A stretch of DNA of 64,000 nt from JACKFB01 sp041389525 (GTDB lineage Bacteria; Myxococcota_A; UBA9042; PHBI01; JACKFB01). The position numbers and the translations under genes were made by a program. Below the pieces are notes generated by a model, which was given only the letters and a program-made list of their open reading frames with translations, did not search any database and was not told the origin of the DNA. Location of the stretch: the NCBI GenBank assembly GCA_041389525.1, contig JAWKRR010000031.1, forward strand, positions 1 through 64,000, in the 5' to 3' direction. How positions within the stretch are numbered: position 1 is the stretch's first letter; every line of letters starts with the position of its first letter. Positions 62,106 through 64,000 of the stretch are shown here, one piece after another.

Positions 62106-62312
62106 CTAGACCGGCATCCAGTTGTAGTTGTCGACGGCCTCATAGCCGCACACCAGACATCTGGCGAACAGGTCGGGGTCCATGTTGGGTCCGGCGCTGC
62201 TCCAAGGAGTCTTGGACACCTCCGCGAACCGAACGCGGTGACAGTCGCTTCGACAAAGGAGTCGGACGAGCTTGGGTCGCGGCACGTGCTGCGCGTACTT
62301 CGGGATTTGCAT
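62106..62312 (-). CDS. small Cys-pair protein (zinc-binding-like)
   Basis: A 68-aa protein beginning MQIPKYAQHVPRPKLVRLL with CRSDCH near residue 22 and CLVCGYEAVDNYNWMPV at the C-terminus, a Cys arrangement compatible with one zinc site. ATG 62312 follows GGAG by seven bases, which decides the start over a TTG one codon upstream. No close neighbours share its direction. Family not recognised. Confidence 0.5.
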   Translation of the reverse strand: MQIPKYAQHVPRPKLVRLLCRSDCHRVRFAEVSKTPWSSAGPNMDPDLFARCLVCGYEAVDNYNWMPV

Positions 62313-63135
62313 CAACGGACTCCGGCGGGGCTGACGGACTCGTCCAACAGGGTTCTGGCGCGATCGGAGGCGTTGGGAACGACCGGGCTTGACGTCAGAA
62401 CTGCGCGCGCGGTGGCGGCGCGCAGTTGAAGATGCACGCAGCCTCCAGATGAACCGGGATGCTCGGTTTGGGTTCTTCGGCCGGGGGCCACGGAAATACA
62501 GCGTCGCCGCGAATTTCTAAGGTTAGGGCGATGGGCTCGGCGTCGTTGGGTGGCGACCTCGAACGAGCGTGGTGGGAAAATCACTGAGACTGGGTGTGAC
62601 TGGGCGCAGCTAGGCCCGCATTGAAGGAGTACATCTTCTCGGCCTTCGCGGAAGCCCCCATCGCCGAGTTGAACGTAAGCGAAGCGGTGTCGGCGTAGGA
62701 TGCCGAACGGGGCGCGCGGGAACGACCGAGACAAACGTGGAGTTCTGCACCACCGCCGTGGTTCGACACGCATGCGAAGACCGCTTGCGGCGCCAGCGCG
62801 ACACGCGCAGTCCGGGGTCCACCGTTTGGCGTCCCGCGACGTCTTGCTCAGCCCGACGGTGGAGGAACGAGCGCAAAGCCGTGTTCCGCGCTGCCGCGCG
62901 GCATGCTTCGACTTCTCGACGGTCCACCGCGCCGTGCTGCGCGGTCCCCGCCGCGACGCCAACGGCAATCTTCGTACTCAGTTCAACCATTGGTGCTTCT
63001 CCCCTGTGTATCCGGTCCGCGCCTATGGTTCAGCGGTCCGTAGTTCGAAGGTCCGCTTGCCGGGCTTCACCCACGATTCTAGCGCTGTCACGGCGCGTAG
63101 CTGCCGCTTTCGAGCCGGCGGAAGGCCCAGGGTTT
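62313..63135. other. gene-poor stretch
   Basis: No confident gene. Several overlapping frames exist on both strands, but none shows a recognisable product. A good ribosome-binding site (GGGGAG) precedes ATG 62990 on the minus strand, with a short protein-like start MVELSTKIAVGVAAGTAQ. That frame then loses protein character, and another minus frame ends at 62581 with a protein-like tail, so this may be a frameshifted relic of a small secreted gene. Confidence 0.4.
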
Positions 63136-64000
63136 TCAGGGTCTCAGGATCTCGGCGACTTGGTCGGTTTTGGCGTTTTTGAAGGTGCGGGCTAGGGATT
63201 CGGGGGTGGTGGGGGTGGGGGTTGTCTTTAGGGCGGATTGGACCAGGGCGATTCGGGCTACCAGGCCGGCGGGCCAGTCGGGGCGGTCGGTTTGGGGTTT
63301 GGGGGCGGCGGGGATCTCGGGCTGGTCTTCGTCCTCGGTGTCCATGGCGAGCTGGGTGGGCTCGGTGGGGGCTTGGTAGTCGGGGCGGAGGTAGCGGATG
63401 AGGCCTCGGGACTCCTCTTCGGCGCGCTCGGCGTTGAGCGCCACCAAGCGCTCGAGGAGCTCCTCGTCGCTGAGCGTCGTGGGCCAGCCGTAGGCGGCGA
63501 AGACCGCCTCGTCCAGGTCGTCGTGGAGCTTCAGCAGCGTCGAGCAGAGGCCCTGCTCGTGGGTCTTTTTGTCCTTGGCCGACAGCGGCGTCCCCGCCCG
63601 CAGCTTCTCCAGCACGTTGTACATGTTGGTCATCGTCAGGTCGGCGTGCTCGGCCCTGCGCGACTTGCGGTGGGCGTCCAGGGACTCGGCAAGCTCGCGG
63701 ATGCGGGCGGCCTGGGCGTCGGTGGGGGCTGGGAAGGGGAAGGGGTCAAGAATGTCGCGGGTCTTGCTGTTGTAGCGCTGGTCGTTGCCCCCAACCGCCC
63801 CCGACCGAAGCCACCAAGCGTTCCATGCGATTCGACTGGAGAGCATGCCTACGGGCAGGCGTCGTCGATTGCGATATTCGTAGCATATCGTCCGGAGGTC
63901 TCGGCAATCGAAGAACGCAGATCCGGTGCTTCGAGGTGTTCAGGCGTCGCGATGAAACGGCTCCAGTCCGAAGTGCCACGCTCCATGCCGGACGTTCCCA
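63136..64000 (-). pseudogene. frameshifted 3' part of a type IIG/MmeI-like DNA methyltransferase
   Basis: The intact 236-aa frame 63136-63846 has the C-terminal pattern of MmeI-like/type IIG (COG1002-type) methyltransferases: RYNSKTRDILDPFPFPAPTD, then MTNMYNVLEKLRAGTPLSAK and DLDEAVFAAYGWPTTLSDEE, with RGLIRYLRPDYQ. Upstream, homologous pieces are scattered over the three frames: SRFIATPE, TSKHRICVL, PDDMLR, NIAIDDACP and then PVGMLSSRIAWNAWW. Joining them needs about three frameshifts between 63846 and 63980. The catalytic domain lies beyond the right edge. The gene is therefore a decayed restriction-modification or defence enzyme, unless the frameshifts are sequencing errors. Confidence 0.75.

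Noticed and set aside
1..64000. tRNA, rRNA or riboswitch
   Set aside because: None was recognised by eye; short tRNA-like stretches such as around 63030 do not fold into a cloverleaf.

Overview
The window looks like a chromosomal segment of a high-GC deltaproteobacterium-type organism, most probably in the Myxococcota. The reasons are two giant secreted proteins with MYXO-CTERM-like C-terminal sorting tails, long runs of Cys-rich CGDG-type repeats, several lipoproteins with Asp/Pro/Ala spacer repeats, very high third-position GC, and frequent GTG/TTG starts behind good Shine-Dalgarno sites. No rRNA, tRNA or CRISPR array was recognised.

Layout. (1) 0-4.5 kb: a zinc-ribbon-like partial gene, a quinone-oxidoreductase-type dehydrogenase, and a two-gene lipoprotein operon. 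(2) 4.7-14.1 kb: a 3136-aa cell-surface protein of DUF4215-like repeats, a beta-helix, a lamin-tail-like domain, MopE-like and calcium-binding repeats, and a sorting tail. (3) 14.2-15.7 kb: a B12-type radical SAM protein. (4) 15.9-24.2 kb: a divergent nitrate-assimilation cluster. One arm has a molybdopterin nitrate reductase plus a fused 4Fe-4S/DmsC-type membrane protein; the other has NirB, NirD and a NarK-type transporter. (5) 24.2-26 kb: an organophosphate-antiporter-like MFS gene between two long palindromic elements. (6) 26-30.1 kb: a small defence/toxin-antitoxin island. It holds Phd plus a truncated PIN toxin, BrnT plus an XRE protein, a PD-(D/E)XK nuclease with an unknown partner, and MazF plus a ribbon-helix-helix antitoxin. 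(7) 30.1-33.2 kb: an alpha/beta hydrolase, a macro-domain protein and a lipoprotein. (8) 33.5-50.1 kb: a 5522-aa surface protein of SBBP propeller, 22 DUF11-like domains, a beta-helix and Cys-rich repeats, flanked by a 34-bp direct repeat. (9) 50.3-52.5 kb: two lipoproteins. (10) 52.5-57 kb: an epimerase remnant cut off at an array of 34-bp repeats, then a His-rich protein/TonB-dependent receptor/TonB operon that looks like a metal-uptake unit. (11) 57.4-61.7 kb: a segment bounded by two near-identical ~182-bp direct repeats. It carries an overlapping operon of three unrecognised genes (236, 609 and 94 aa), possibly led by a 50-aa ORF, plus a zinc-ribbon membrane protein and a tiny secreted protein. 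(12) 62-64 kb: a small Cys-pair protein and a frameshifted C-terminal piece of a type IIG/MmeI-like DNA methyltransferase running off the right edge.

The nitrate cluster forms one coherent pathway: import, two-electron reduction of nitrate, then six-electron reduction of nitrite to ammonium. The best candidates for something undescribed are the repeat-bounded operon at 57.6-60.4 kb and the nuclease pair at 27.5-29.1 kb, whose promoter carries an operator-like palindrome. All family assignments were made by eye from motifs; no database search was run.
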